From JACMIU01 sp043763605 (GTDB lineage Bacteria > Armatimonadota > Armatimonadia > Armatimonadales > Armatimonadaceae): a stretch of DNA of 64,000 nt. Under the pieces are notes generated by a model. The model worked only from the letters and a program-made list of their open reading frames with translations. It ran no database searches and was not told the DNA's origin. The DNA lies in contig JAYULM010000092.1 in the NCBI GenBank assembly GCA_043763605.1, forward strand, positions 1-64,000, read 5' to 3'. Shown one piece after another: positions 8,326 through 16,429 of the stretch; within the stretch, counting starts at the first letter, position 1, and each line of letters opens with the position of its first letter. The position numbers were made by a program, and so were the translations under genes.

Positions 8326-9417
8326 ATGCATAGCACGTTCGAGCAGGAACCGGGATCCCGCGCACCGAACGGTACCAGTGCCATGATAGAACCATCGAGC
8401 AATCGCGACCCGCATCGCCCCCGTTTCCACTTCGCCGCTCCGCAGGGAACCTGGATCAACGACCCGGTGCCCTTCTACGACGACCGGGCGGGGCGTTACC
8501 ATGTTTTCCTGCAGCACAACCCGAACGCGCCGGTGTGGGGCGACATGCACTGGCTCCACGTGTCGAGCAGCGACCTGCTACACTGGGAGAACCACGGCGT
8601 CGCGCTCGCCCCGTCGCGCAACCCGGGCGACCCGGATTTCGGCGGCGTCTGGACCGGATGCATCACGCGGCGGCCGGGCGACGGGAAATATATCGCGCTC
8701 TACACCGCGATCCCGACACACACGCCGTTCACGCAGGTCCAGTGTTCCGCCGTTTCCGACGATCTGATGACGTGGGAGAAACTCGGAGTGCTGGACGGCT
8801 TGAGCGAAAAGCCGAAGGGATACGGCGACTGTTTCCGCGACCCGCAAACGTTCGCGGGACCGGACGGCAAATGGTACTGCGTCATCGGGGGTGAGCAAGA
8901 AGGCGGCAATGGCGGCGCGGCATTCCTGTACCAGGCGACCGACGACACCCTCCTCCACTGGCAGTACCGTCACGTGCTGTACGAGGGCACCGCCGAAACC
9001 GGGTACGACTTCGAGTGCCCCGATTTCTTTCCGCTACCCGGTTCGCAGAAATGGTGCCTGATCACGTCGCGGAACAAAACCTGGTGGCACGTCGGCACAC
9101 TCGATGCCGAGACCATGCGCTTTTCTCGCGAAGCGTGGGGCGCGTGCGACAACGAACTGTTCTATGCCGCGAAATCCTGCGTCGGGGCGGGCGGCGAGCG
9201 GCTACTCTGGGGCTGGATTCGGGAAGATCGCCCGGAAGCGGAACAGGTCGCGGCGGGTTGGAGCGGCGTGTTGTCCCTACCACGCTGCATCACGAGCGGA
9301 GAGACGGTGATCGCATTTCGCCCTCACGCCCCCTATCCGGAAGAAGCGTTCGCCGATGGGTCTGTCATAGAGGCGGTAGACACGGATAGGATCGAGACGT
9401 TTCGACGATATGACTAA
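8326..9417 (+). CDS. Glycoside hydrolase family 32 enzyme (sucrose/fructan hydrolase-like)
   Basis: The five-bladed propeller of GH32 (invertase, levanase, sucrose-6-phosphate hydrolase) is evident. The nucleophile motif is WINDPV, the transition-state motif is FRDPQTF, and the acid/base motif is FECPDFF. At about 363 residues the protein is short: most GH32 enzymes carry a further C-terminal beta-sandwich of 100 or more residues that is missing here. No signal peptide is visible, so it is probably cytosolic. The start at 8326 is uncertain; Met 8383 is an alternative. The reading frame stays open upstream to 7708, but that part overlaps birA and is not coding. Confidence 0.85.
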   Translation: MHSTFEQEPGSRAPNGTSAMIEPSSNRDPHRPRFHFAAPQGTWINDPVPFYDDRAGRYHVFLQHNPNAPVWGDMHWLHVSSSDLLHWENHGVALAPSRNPGDPDFGGVWTGCITRRPGDGKYIALYTAIPTHTPFTQVQCSAVSDDLMTWEKLGVLDGLSEKPKGYGDCFRDPQTFAGPDGKWYCVIGGEQEGGNGGAAFLYQATDDTLLHWQYRHVLYEGTAETGYDFECPDFFPLPGSQKWCLITSRNKTWWHVGTLDAETMRFSREAWGACDNELFYAAKSCVGAGGERLLWGWIREDRPEAEQVAAGWSGVLSLPRCITSGETVIAFRPHAPYPEEAFADGSVIEAVDTDRIETFRRYD

Positions 9418-9444
9418 CCGGCGCGACCGTGTATACTACCGCGT

Positions 9445-10281
9445 ATGCCCGCCGCAACTCGTTCCCCCACTGACGCGCTCCGCTCCCTCTACCGCAAATG
9501 GTCGCGCATTTTCAGCGTGTTCGTGCAAGACGCCCTGACGTACCGCGCCGTGGCGGTGATCTGGATTCTGACCGACACGATTCCGACGCTGGTGATGCCG
9601 TTGATCTGGCTCGCGTCGTTCCACGGGCGTACCGAGATCGCCGGATACGACAAAAACCAGATCACGGCGTACTACCTGATCCTGCTCGCGGTCGGTAACT
9701 TCGTGACGTGCCACCAGATGTGGGAGATCGCGCAGGACATCAAGGAAGGGCGGTTCGCAGCGTTCCTGCTACGCCCGTTCAGTTATCTGTCCTACAACTA
9801 TCTCGGCTTCTTAGCCTGGCGGATCATGCGCACGTTGCTTTTCGTGCCCGTGTTCCTGTTGACCGCCTGGCTCTTCCGGGACACGCTCCGGTTCGGGGAT
9901 TACCGCCCGGACGGCTACTTCTTTCTCGCGCTCGCGCTCGGACATTTCGTCTCGTTTTTCACCACGTATCCCCTCGGTCTCGTCGCGCTGTACGTCGTGG
10001 AAACGCGGTCGCTTTACAACTTCTGGTATATCCCGCTGATCATTTTCAACGGGCAGGTCGCCCCGCTCGCTATGTTCCCCGAGGCTGCCCGTAAACTCGC
10101 GGAACTCCTGCCGTTCCGATACACGGTCGCATTCCCGACCGAGGTGTTTCTGGGGCGGATGGCTACCGCGCAGATCCACGACGGCTTGCTCCATCAGGTC
10201 GGCTGGATCGTCGGCGGATACGTCCTATCGGTCCTGCTCTGGCGCGGCGGGTTAAAGCGATTCACTGGCGTGGGGTTGTGA
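9445..10281 (+). CDS. ABC-2 family transporter permease
   Basis: A 278-residue integral membrane protein with about six hydrophobic segments (near 35-60, 75-95, 125-145, 155-180, 185-205 and 240-260). It fits the DUF990/ABC-2 permease group, with the characteristic IKEGRFAAFLLRPFSYL cytoplasmic loop. A partner ATPase is not adjacent. Such permeases usually work with a second permease and an ATPase, so this looks like a stranded component or one encoded elsewhere. The substrate is unknown. Confidence 0.75.
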   Translation: MPAATRSPTDALRSLYRKWSRIFSVFVQDALTYRAVAVIWILTDTIPTLVMPLIWLASFHGRTEIAGYDKNQITAYYLILLAVGNFVTCHQMWEIAQDIKEGRFAAFLLRPFSYLSYNYLGFLAWRIMRTLLFVPVFLLTAWLFRDTLRFGDYRPDGYFFLALALGHFVSFFTTYPLGLVALYVVETRSLYNFWYIPLIIFNGQVAPLAMFPEAARKLAELLPFRYTVAFPTEVFLGRMATAQIHDGLLHQVGWIVGGYVLSVLLWRGGLKRFTGVGL

Positions 10282-10341
10282 TGCGGCCACGCGATTTTAT
10301 GCAAAGTGATCCGGAAACGCAAAAAACCTGGTAATGGTGAC

Positions 10342-10371
10342 GTGACAGGATGCGGCGGAATCGCGTATACT
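10342..10371 (+). promoter_or_regulatory. Candidate sigma-70-like promoter for the STAS gene
   Basis: GTGACA (10342-10347) and TATACT (10366-10371) are separated by 18 bases, about 50 bases upstream of the STAS protein start. Confidence 0.45.
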
Positions 10372-10420
10372 TATATAGGACAGCGACACGTTTTCAGCCG
10401 CGCCAGAAAAGGGAACAACG

Positions 10421-10816
10421 ATGATGTTGAGTACCGGGACAGAGTATCACGTTTTCGAGGGACCGACGTCGGCTCCGACGGACAGCATAGACGCGGTGGG
10501 GCGTACACTTATGTTACGCGCTTGCGGACCGCTGGATAGGGAAAGTTTCCTGTGCCGGACCGCCCCCGTAGAGATCGCGCGCCGTGCACACCGGGAACAC
10601 TCGCGCGTCGTGGTGCTGGACGCCTACCCCACTGAATACGCCGACAGCGACGGGTTGCGCTGGGTGCTCGCTCTCCGCTCCGCTCTGGCGATGGAGGGGG
10701 TACCGTTCCATGTCGTCAGTCGGCCGCACAGCCGGGTACGCCGGAATCTGGATCTGCTCGGGACCGATCTTTCGCTTTACGAGAACGTGCAGGACGCGCT
10801 ACGCCCGGCGGGGTAG
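10421..10816 (+). CDS. STAS-domain protein (anti-sigma factor antagonist-like)
   Basis: A 131-residue protein whose central and C-terminal parts fit a single STAS domain: strand TLMLRACGPLD, strand RVVVLDAYPTEYADSDGLRWVLALRSAL, then FHVVSRPHSRVRRNLDLLG. The usual phosphorylatable serine loop (D-x-S-G/S) appears as YADSDG, so S near residue 86 could be the regulated site. STAS proteins bind anti-sigma factors or transporters; no partner kinase is adjacent. It precedes a Crp/Fnr gene by 95 bases. Confidence 0.65.
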   Translation: MMLSTGTEYHVFEGPTSAPTDSIDAVGRTLMLRACGPLDRESFLCRTAPVEIARRAHREHSRVVVLDAYPTEYADSDGLRWVLALRSALAMEGVPFHVVSRPHSRVRRNLDLLGTDLSLYENVQDALRPAG

Positions 10817-10839
10817 TTTTTTCCCTCAAGAAAAGGCTG

Positions 10840-10845
10840 TATAAT
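10840..10845 (+). promoter_or_regulatory. Candidate -10 element for the Crp/Fnr gene
   Basis: A TATAAT hexamer lies 66 bases before the Crp/Fnr start. The -35 region is T-rich but does not match TTGACA well. Confidence 0.4.
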
Positions 10846-10911
10846 CGAGCCTGAAGACGCCCAAAAACCGCGTCGCGAACCGCGCAGGATTTACGGGAAA
10901 GCGAAGGTAAC

Positions 10912-11628
10912 ATGGCGGTACAAACAGCCCCGATTCGAACCAATCTGGAGGAGCAACTCCGCAAAATCTCCCTGTTCGCCGGTCTCGACGACGCGTCACT
11001 CAAACTGCTGACCACACGGTTTCGGCGGCGCAAATTCGGGGCGGGCGAGTCACTTTTTCACGAGGGCGACCCCGGGCAGACGCTCTACATCGTGCTCAGC
11101 GGTTCCGTCCTGATTCAGCGCGTGACGAAGGACATGGAGACGGTTCATATCGCGCAACGGGACGCGGGGGAGCATTTCGGCGAACTCGCGCTGTTCGATG
11201 ACCTGCCGCGCTCCGCCGACGCCGAAACCGGGACCGCCTGCGAACTCCTCCTGCTTGACCGGCGCGACCTGATGCAGTTTCTGGAAGCACACCCGACCGT
11301 CGCCTGGAACATCATCCGTACTCTGTCCGCGCGCATCCGGGAAAGTTCCGAGCAAGCCGTCCGCTCGTCGTCGCTCGACGTGCTCGGGCGACTCGCCGCG
11401 TTCCTCTACGACCAGTGTGCGACGATCCCGCCCGACGCGGCGAAAGCCTATACCCTGCCGCGAATGACCAACGAGCAGATCGCACTCCGTATCAGCACGA
11501 GCCGCGAGTCGGTCAACCGCCGCCTGGCGCGGCTGGCGGAGATGCGGGTGATCGCACGGGACGGTCGCACTATCGTAGTGACGAACCTTCCGAAACTGCG
11601 TTCCCTCTGCAGCATCGCCCTGCCGTAA
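10912..11628 (+). CDS. Crp/Fnr family transcriptional regulator
   Basis: A 238-residue regulator with an N-terminal cyclic-nucleotide-binding fold (about 18-135; F-x-E-G-D-P-G near 46-52, F-G-E-L-A-L-F near 86-92) and a C-terminal Crp-type winged helix. The recognition helix is ISTSRESVNRRLARLAEMRVI. The phosphate-cassette Arg of true cAMP binders is replaced: the sequence reads FGELALFDDLPRSADAET, which keeps RSA and could still bind a nucleotide. No Fnr-type cysteine cluster is present. Its targets are not evident. Confidence 0.9.
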   Translation: MAVQTAPIRTNLEEQLRKISLFAGLDDASLKLLTTRFRRRKFGAGESLFHEGDPGQTLYIVLSGSVLIQRVTKDMETVHIAQRDAGEHFGELALFDDLPRSADAETGTACELLLLDRRDLMQFLEAHPTVAWNIIRTLSARIRESSEQAVRSSSLDVLGRLAAFLYDQCATIPPDAAKAYTLPRMTNEQIALRISTSRESVNRRLARLAEMRVIARDGRTIVVTNLPKLRSLCSIALP

Positions 11629-11631
11629 GTC

Positions 11632-12186
11632 CTAATGTGCCATCGCGGGTACCCGGACTCGTTGCGTCGCCTGCAGGTGTAGTCGGCGCGCCTCCGCTAC
11701 GAACGCATCCCAGTTCCCCTCAGCTAGGGTATCGCGCGGAATGACCAACGCCGTCACGGTGCCCAGGGTCAGAAAAGCGTGGGTGTCGGTTGCGGAGACC
11801 GACCCGAACAGTTCCCAGCGGTAGAGCGCGGTGGCATTCACGGAAACGGAAAGAACCCCGTCCTCGTTGATCTCCAGAGTCCGTTCGCCGAACAGTTTCG
11901 CGTTTTCCGCCGCCTGGTATACCTGTACCGCATGCGCACTGGCACCCCTGCGAATCCCCGGCGGCGAGAAAAGCATCGTCGCGCCAATGCCAAGGAGAGC
12001 CTCGAACACGATCAGCGGAATCAAGGACGGATTGAGCCATGCCATCAGCCCGCAGAAGAGGGCAATGAAGGCGCAGACGCGCCCGACATGGCTTTGCACG
12101 GCGGCTCTGCCTTCGGGGGCGTTCTGCATCCACCACGTATGATACGCCCCCATATCCTCGGGCGCGGTGACATAACGGATCGTCAT
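11632..12186 (-). CDS. YcxB-like small membrane protein
   Basis: A 184-residue protein. Two adjacent transmembrane segments (about 33-75) are followed by a soluble domain with RTLEINEDGVLSVSVNATALYRWELFGSVSATDTHAFL, the pattern of the YcxB-like C-terminal domain. The family has no established function. It converges with the Crp/Fnr gene with only 3 bases between the two stop codons. Met 12186 is the preferred start; Met 12201 is possible. Confidence 0.6.
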   Translation of the reverse strand: MTIRYVTAPEDMGAYHTWWMQNAPEGRAAVQSHVGRVCAFIALFCGLMAWLNPSLIPLIVFEALLGIGATMLFSPPGIRRGASAHAVQVYQAAENAKLFGERTLEINEDGVLSVSVNATALYRWELFGSVSATDTHAFLTLGTVTALVIPRDTLAEGNWDAFVAEARRLHLQATQRVRVPAMAH

Positions 12187-12211
12187 GCCTGATTTTACCA
12201 TTACGCGGCGC

Positions 12212-12349
12212 GGTTTCGCGCCATGTTGCGAACCGTTCCGGTCGCCGCTTACGTCCCCCTGTCGTCCAAGCCGAGAATGCAAACGACGCTTCGGCGAACG
12301 CGGTGAAGTTCACGAGCTGAGCGATTCGTGGTGGTGAAAAGGAGGTCAT
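12212..12349 (-). pseudogene. Mosaic of two gene remnants (AAA-ATPase start, phyH end)
   Basis: On the minus strand, 12349-12276 encodes MTSFSPPRIAQLVNFTAFAE and a few residues more. This is closely similar, in protein and DNA, to the start of the AAA ATPase gene at 42679 inside the island. Directly after it, 12275-12242 matches the last codons and stop of the phyH gene (13774-13741) at 33 of 34 bases, and weaker similarity runs on to about 12212. No full frame survives. The stretch records past recombination or gene decay outside the island. Confidence 0.6.
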
Positions 12350-12369
12350 GTTCCTGCAACCCGGCTTAG

Positions 12370-12840
12370 CTATTCGGTGAAATAAAAAGCCCCGAAGTCA
12401 AGTAGTTGCCAGCGACCAAGAAACTCCTCTCGGGACAGGTCGTCTACACGACCCGTGGCGGGGTTGATAAACTCGGCGCGGTCGTCAACAATTCTGCAAA
12501 CAACGACGGCGTGTTTCCCGCCGGAGAAGCCCCAAAGAAGATGCGCTACGACGGGAACCCCTTTGATTCCCACGCACTGTTTCAACTTTTCCCACGCTTC
12601 ATCGCGTGTATCGGAACCATCAGCGACCAGCAGAACATCGTAGGCTCCCGAAAGAGCCTCCACTGTTCCGTCCCAGTCACACCCGCCATCCGGTTCGATT
12701 GCCGGGGGAACCTCGTCACACAACTCCGATGCTTCGGCGTCTCTCAACCGCTCCCCGAAAAAATCGCGCATCGTCCGCAAACACGCTGGCAAACATCCGT
12801 ACAACCGTTTTTGCGCGAATACTTTTACGCTAAGCGGCAC
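12370..12840 (-). CDS. C39-like papain-fold cysteine peptidase domain protein
   Basis: A 156-residue protein with the catalytic layout of peptidase C39/papain-like domains: Cys in YGCLPACLRTM (C16 or C20), His in GGKHAVVVCRI (near 109), and Asn/Asp in EFINPATG. C39 domains cleave double-glycine leader peptides in bacteriocin exporters, but here there is no transporter and the domain stands alone. It overlaps its upstream neighbour by 11 bases, so the two form an operon. The substrate and whether it cleaves anything are unknown. Confidence 0.6.
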   Translation of the reverse strand: MPLSVKVFAQKRLYGCLPACLRTMRDFFGERLRDAEASELCDEVPPAIEPDGGCDWDGTVEALSGAYDVLLVADGSDTRDEAWEKLKQCVGIKGVPVVAHLLWGFSGGKHAVVVCRIVDDRAEFINPATGRVDDLSREEFLGRWQLLDFGAFYFTE

Positions 12841-13456
12841 TACGGATCACCTCGCGTACCTGTTGCCGTGTCGTCGTCGCTTCGGTAAGTACGTTGCCTT
12901 CATCGTCAAGAACGATTTGTCCGATGCGTTTCTGAATCCGGGCATACTCTAAAGGAATCCGCCACTGCTTCGCGTCCGGAACGTACTCCGGGTGCCCCAT
13001 CACAATAAAATTCGGATACTTACTCGCTCCCCAGCGAAGTGCGACACGACCAAGAGCGAATTTGCGCAACTCTGGTAGCACTTGCGGCAATACCATTTCG
13101 GCGGTTTCACGGGCTTCGCGCATACGTGTGGTCTGTTGCTCGGCGGTTCCGTTTCCGCTCGCGTCAACAAATAATTCGGCAAGAATACGAACGAAATGCT
13201 CTTCGTACCGCGCCAGCCAATCCGAGACCGCGTGACCGTCTGCATCACCGGAACGCGGTGCGGCAACCGAAAAGTCGCTGTCAAGCCGTTTCAACAGTTG
13301 CACCGTTTTGTCCGCGATACGTTGCAGTTCGGCTTGCATCTTCGGCGTATCCAGGGCGTCGCGTAACTCGGCGACACTCATTTTTGCGCCCGGAACCGTA
13401 GTTGCTCTGATAAACGGTTTACCGAGCGTTGTTGCCGGTTCTTTCGTGGTTGCCAT
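12830..13456 (-). CDS. Hypothetical protein
   Basis: I do not recognise a family for this 208-residue protein. It is mostly helical and charged, with a C-terminal segment (KRIGQIVLDDEGNVLTEATTTRQQVREVI) that looks like a small beta-hairpin plus helix. It has no membrane segment. It is first in an operon with the C39-like peptidase gene, with which it overlaps. A peptidase substrate or an antitoxin-like partner are both possible; neither is supported directly. A ribosome site (AAAGGGA) precedes its ATG. Confidence 0.6.
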   Translation of the reverse strand: MATTKEPATTLGKPFIRATTVPGAKMSVAELRDALDTPKMQAELQRIADKTVQLLKRLDSDFSVAAPRSGDADGHAVSDWLARYEEHFVRILAELFVDASGNGTAEQQTTRMREARETAEMVLPQVLPELRKFALGRVALRWGASKYPNFIVMGHPEYVPDAKQWRIPLEYARIQKRIGQIVLDDEGNVLTEATTTRQQVREVIRSAA

Positions 13457-13478
13457 TTCGTGTCCCTTTCTTCCGCAT

Positions 13479-13484
13479 TATACA
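13479..13484 (-). promoter_or_regulatory. Candidate -10 element for the peptidase operon
   Basis: TATAAT on the minus strand lies 23 bases upstream of the ATG at 13456, leaving a very short leader. No convincing -35 is visible. Confidence 0.35.
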
Positions 13485-13509
13485 TTACCCATCATCGCCC
13501 ACGTCGGAG

Positions 13510-13609
13510 AACAGGCGTCGCCCGACTGCGATGTCCGCCGCATCCGGCTCTCGATCTCCGACCATGACGCGACCGGTACTGCGTACGGGCGAACCTCCGA
13601 CGCCTGTTC
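13510..13609. repeat. 12-bp inverted repeat in an intergenic region
   Basis: GAACAGGCGTCG at 13510-13521 is the exact reverse complement of CGACGCCTGTTC at 13598-13609, with 76 bases between. It sits in the 290-base gap upstream of the peptidase operon. It could close a long RNA stem or be an operator pair. Confidence 0.4.
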
Positions 13610-13670
13610 CTGTCGGAAGGGTCGGACAGACGGTAAGCAGGGCGGGGAAAAGAGGTCCGCAAAATGACGG

Positions 13671-13700
13671 ACCGCTGCCGGAATTTTTCGCGGCAGCGGT
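13671..13700. terminator. Stem-loop downstream of the phyH 3' fragment
   Basis: ACCGCTGCC (13671-13679) pairs with GGCAGCGGT (13692-13700) around a 12-base T-rich loop, 48 bases beyond the phyH stop codon. No T-tract follows, so it may be a stabilising or bidirectional terminator. Confidence 0.45.
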
Positions 13701-13747
13701 TTCGCGGGGCGGTTTCGCATCGCGCCGCGAGCCGCTCTTGTCGCCGC

Positions 13748-14250
13748 TTACGTCCCCCAGTCGTCCAAGCCGAGTAGTTTTCGACCGAGAGGGGTCAATT
13801 CCGCCGTTTCGCCTTGGGTCTGCTCGCGGTTGCGCGGGTCTCCGACCACCCAGTCGTAGGGCGGCGGGGTCCGGTCGCGCCACCAGGAGACGCGTTGCTC
13901 GCGGAACGTCGTGTTCGCGTCGTTTGCCGGGAACATCGTGATGTACTGCGCGAGCCGGGGTTTGTCCGACAGGTTTCGCCCGTTGCCGTGGGCGAGACGC
14001 TTATCCCAGATCACAAAGTCGCCCGCATTCCCGGCGACCGGAATCACTTTGCGGTTCGCAGGGAGGCGCGACAGGTCCGGCGCGCGCGGGTTACGGGTTT
14101 CCGGCTGATCCTTTATCCAATCATCTAAATCGTTGTGGAAACCGGGAACGCACGTAAAGCCGCCCATCTCCGAGGTCGTATCGGCGAGGTAGAGGACGCC
14201 CTGTACGCCGAACGGGGTGGTGGCGAGTTTATTCGTATCCATATCCCAGT
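13748..14250 (-). pseudogene. Phytanoyl-CoA dioxygenase family gene, 3' part (split by the island)
   Basis: This encodes the C-terminal 165 residues of a phytanoyl-CoA dioxygenase-type Fe(II)/2-oxoglutarate enzyme, from DMDTNKLATTPFGVQGVLYL to the end. It keeps the distal metal His region (KRLAHGNGRN). The metal Asp of the HxD motif is the first codon after the junction; the His and Trp codons lie 41.6 kb away at 55,879-55,884. The open frame continues 22 codons into island DNA to a Met at 14317, which could allow expression of an inactive stub. Joined to the right-hand part it gives one 284-residue protein, a normal length for the family. Confidence 0.93.
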
Positions 14251-14262
14251 ACACGAGCGAAT
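14233..14262. other. attL junction of the island
   Basis: Host phyH sequence on the left meets island sequence on the right at the core CCAGT (14246-14250). The island-side arm is GTACACGAGCGA (14249-14260), which mirrors TCACTCGCGTAC at the other end of the island (10 of 12 positions pair). The central dinucleotide is CA at 14247-14248. Confidence 0.85.
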
Positions 14263-14446
14263 TACAACTTATCCGTATCGCCTTCCGATGTCCCCGCAGT
14301 TCTCGCTGACCGACCAATTTTTCGCCTCAATAGGACCACGCTCGCAGGCATTTTGTCGCACTCGCAACGTCCACCCGAATAATTCACGGTTGATGCAGGT
14401 GGAACTGCGGACGCTGTCGTGAGGTAGGATGGAGACTCTTGATCCG
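14251..14446. other. Left island end, no separate gene
   Basis: No independent gene is seen here. When the island is circular, the integrase frame would run across the rejoined core into 14251-14382 and add 43 codons before TAA at 14380-14382. In the integrated state this sequence has no start of its own in that frame that I can support. Confidence 0.5.
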
Positions 14447-16429
14447 TCACCTGCGGCGCCACGCTTCGACTGCGGCGCGAATGCCTTTCGCGACTATGGT
14501 AAACGCTTCGTCGGCGTTGTGCCAATTGCGGCTCATCACGGCTTTGCCGTCCGTCGGGAGGGCCTGTAGCTTGCCGAAGTCGCTGGTGGTCCAGTCGCAG
14601 TCCCGCACGATTACGGGGATCACCCGCGCCTCCCCGCTCGCATGGCGTTCCATCGCCCGCTTCATCTCCACGTCGTAGCAGTAGTCGGAGTTGATGAAGT
14701 CGGAACTCACCAGCAGTAGGATGACCGCCGCGCTGTTAAGATGTTCGTCAATCTGCCCTTCCCACTCATTCCCCGCGCCGATCTGTCGGTCGTGCCACCC
14801 GCTGATGACGCCCTGCCGCTCCATCAACTTCAGGCTCTTCGCGAGTTCGTCGCGGAGTGTTTCGTCCGCATGGCAGTATGAAAAGAACACCTCCGCAGGC
14901 GGGAGGGTGGCAATATCTTGGGTCACATCTTTCTCCTTCAGGTATTCGCGCTGGCGTACCATATCGAGGAACGAGTCGAGCTTGGGAGCTGTGTACGGGT
15001 CGTCGTGCGCCTCGCGCATCCGCACGATAGCGGTTCTAACCTGCTCCCCGTGGCGTTGGCATAGCTCCCACAGGCGCTCGATGGCTACCTCCTCGTCCGC
15101 TATGCCGAGGTACTCGTACACGTCGGACAGGTCACTCGCCCGATTCGTGTAAAAGGCGTCGATGCTCTCGTCGGTGAAACCCTTGGCTTGACGCACGAAG
15201 TCTATGATAGTGGTCCTCATGTCGCCGTCTGCCACCGTCTCCGTCAAGAAATCCGTGGCGTAGATGCCGCCCTCGACGCCGTCCTGAACCCCCGCTGCCC
15301 ACGTCGCGAACCGCCTGTCAACGCATTGGGAGCAACCGCCGCAGTGAGTGCCGACCCCGCCGACCTTGAACGTCTTGCTGCACGAGACGGAACTGGAAAT
15401 CAACCCCTCCCTATCCTGGGCAGCGATGCGATTCAGAACATCGGTCTTCGTGTCCCAGAAGTATGGGGTGTCTACGCGGAATGACCGTCCCGCGACAAGG
15501 GAAAAGAAGTCGTTCAGTGCCGCGACAGTCCGCGGGTGGGTCGTTCGCGTCGCGCGCCCCTGCGCCAAGTCCTGTCGCTTCGGGAAGTTCAGGGAGGTGA
15601 TCCCATTCTCGTAGACGGTGATCGCGTCGAGGCCTAGAACGGATGCCAGCACGAACGCGATGGTGCTGTACAGGAAGAACCGCGTTCGTTGCGTCTCCTC
15701 CCGCGCCCGCTCCCCGCCCCTGAGGCTGCACCCGAATCGGTAGTGCTTAAGTCGTTCGGCGGCACGGAGGTGCGGGCGGGTGGGGTCAGGACGGCTTAGT
15801 GCCTCGAGAAGTCGGACTTGCGTCTTGCTCGTAGCAGGTTGCCCCGAGCGGTGACTGACAAGATACAGGTCACGGTCCGAGTGGTCGAGTTCTTCGACCA
15901 CGCCCGCGAGCGAGTCCAGGCCGCCCGAATAAAGGATCACGCGGGCGTCGGGGTTCGGTGTCAAGGCGAACTCTTCGGTGTCGAACAGGTTCGCTTGGGG
16001 TGTAACGTGCCCCCCGTCGAACTCGAAGCGGTAGCAAGCGTTTCCCGATAGGAACGACAGGAGTTCATCGAGCGAAGCAACCACATCGGGCCGCTGCCAG
16101 AAATCGTGGTCGCGGACGCGGACGGCGAAGTGATACTCACGAGACCAGCGGTGGTACTCTACGTCGCCCTTGCTGCCGCGGGGGATATTACGGTCGGCAC
16201 CATACACGTAGCTCGCTATCTCGAGTAGGTCAAGCAGGCGGGGCGGCAGATAGTTCAGGTCACCAACGAACTTCGGGAGATGGATGTTGAGGTTGCGCGG
16301 GGTGGCGAGTCCGTCTCGGTATTCAAGAGCCAGCCGTTCGTGCGGTGACGACTGCGGAAAATGGGACACAAGGTCTGCCCCGTTACAGGCGACAAAGCTA
16401 CGGGCGATGGCGGAGGGTCCGTGACTCAT
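14447..16429 (-). CDS. QatC/QueC-like PP-loop protein fused to a TIR domain
   Basis: A 660-residue fusion. Residues 160-400 form a QueC-like ATP-pyrophosphatase domain: PP-loop SGGLDS (168-173), a TRTTHP segment near 294-299, and a zinc site with C350, C363, C366 and C369. The ENG-x-x-SLN and TRTTHP segments resemble QatC of the Qat defence system more than housekeeping QueC. Residues 511-660 form a TIR domain (FFSYCHADE; VSSDFINSDYCYDVEMKRAM) with candidate catalytic Glu588. TIR domains often cleave NAD+ in defence. The start overlaps the stop of the upstream gene by 4 bases (ATGA). No QatA, QatD or CD-NTase gene is adjacent. Activity of both halves is inferred from motifs only. Confidence 0.85.
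   Translation of the reverse strand: MSHGPSAIARSFVACNGADLVSHFPQSSPHERLALEYRDGLATPRNLNIHLPKFVGDLNYLPPRLLDLLEIASYVYGADRNIPRGSKGDVEYHRWSREYHFAVRVRDHDFWQRPDVVASLDELLSFLSGNACYRFEFDGGHVTPQANLFDTEEFALTPNPDARVILYSGGLDSLAGVVEELDHSDRDLYLVSHRSGQPATSKTQVRLLEALSRPDPTRPHLRAAERLKHYRFGCSLRGGERAREETQRTRFFLYSTIAFVLASVLGLDAITVYENGITSLNFPKRQDLAQGRATRTTHPRTVAALNDFFSLVAGRSFRVDTPYFWDTKTDVLNRIAAQDREGLISSSVSCSKTFKVGGVGTHCGGCSQCVDRRFATWAAGVQDGVEGGIYATDFLTETVADGDMRTTIIDFVRQAKGFTDESIDAFYTNRASDLSDVYEYLGIADEEVAIERLWELCQRHGEQVRTAIVRMREAHDDPYTAPKLDSFLDMVRQREYLKEKDVTQDIATLPPAEVFFSYCHADETLRDELAKSLKLMERQGVISGWHDRQIGAGNEWEGQIDEHLNSAAVILLLVSSDFINSDYCYDVEMKRAMERHASGEARVIPVIVRDCDWTTSDFGKLQALPTDGKAVMSRNWHNADEAFTIVAKGIRAAVEAWRRR

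Noticed and set aside
14251..14317. Met 14317 as a genuine start of the phyH 3' fragment
   Set aside because: It lies in island DNA and gives 22 residues unlike any dioxygenase.
14447..16429. Thoeris system
   Set aside because: The TIR domain is fused to a QueC-like domain and there is no ThsA-type gene.
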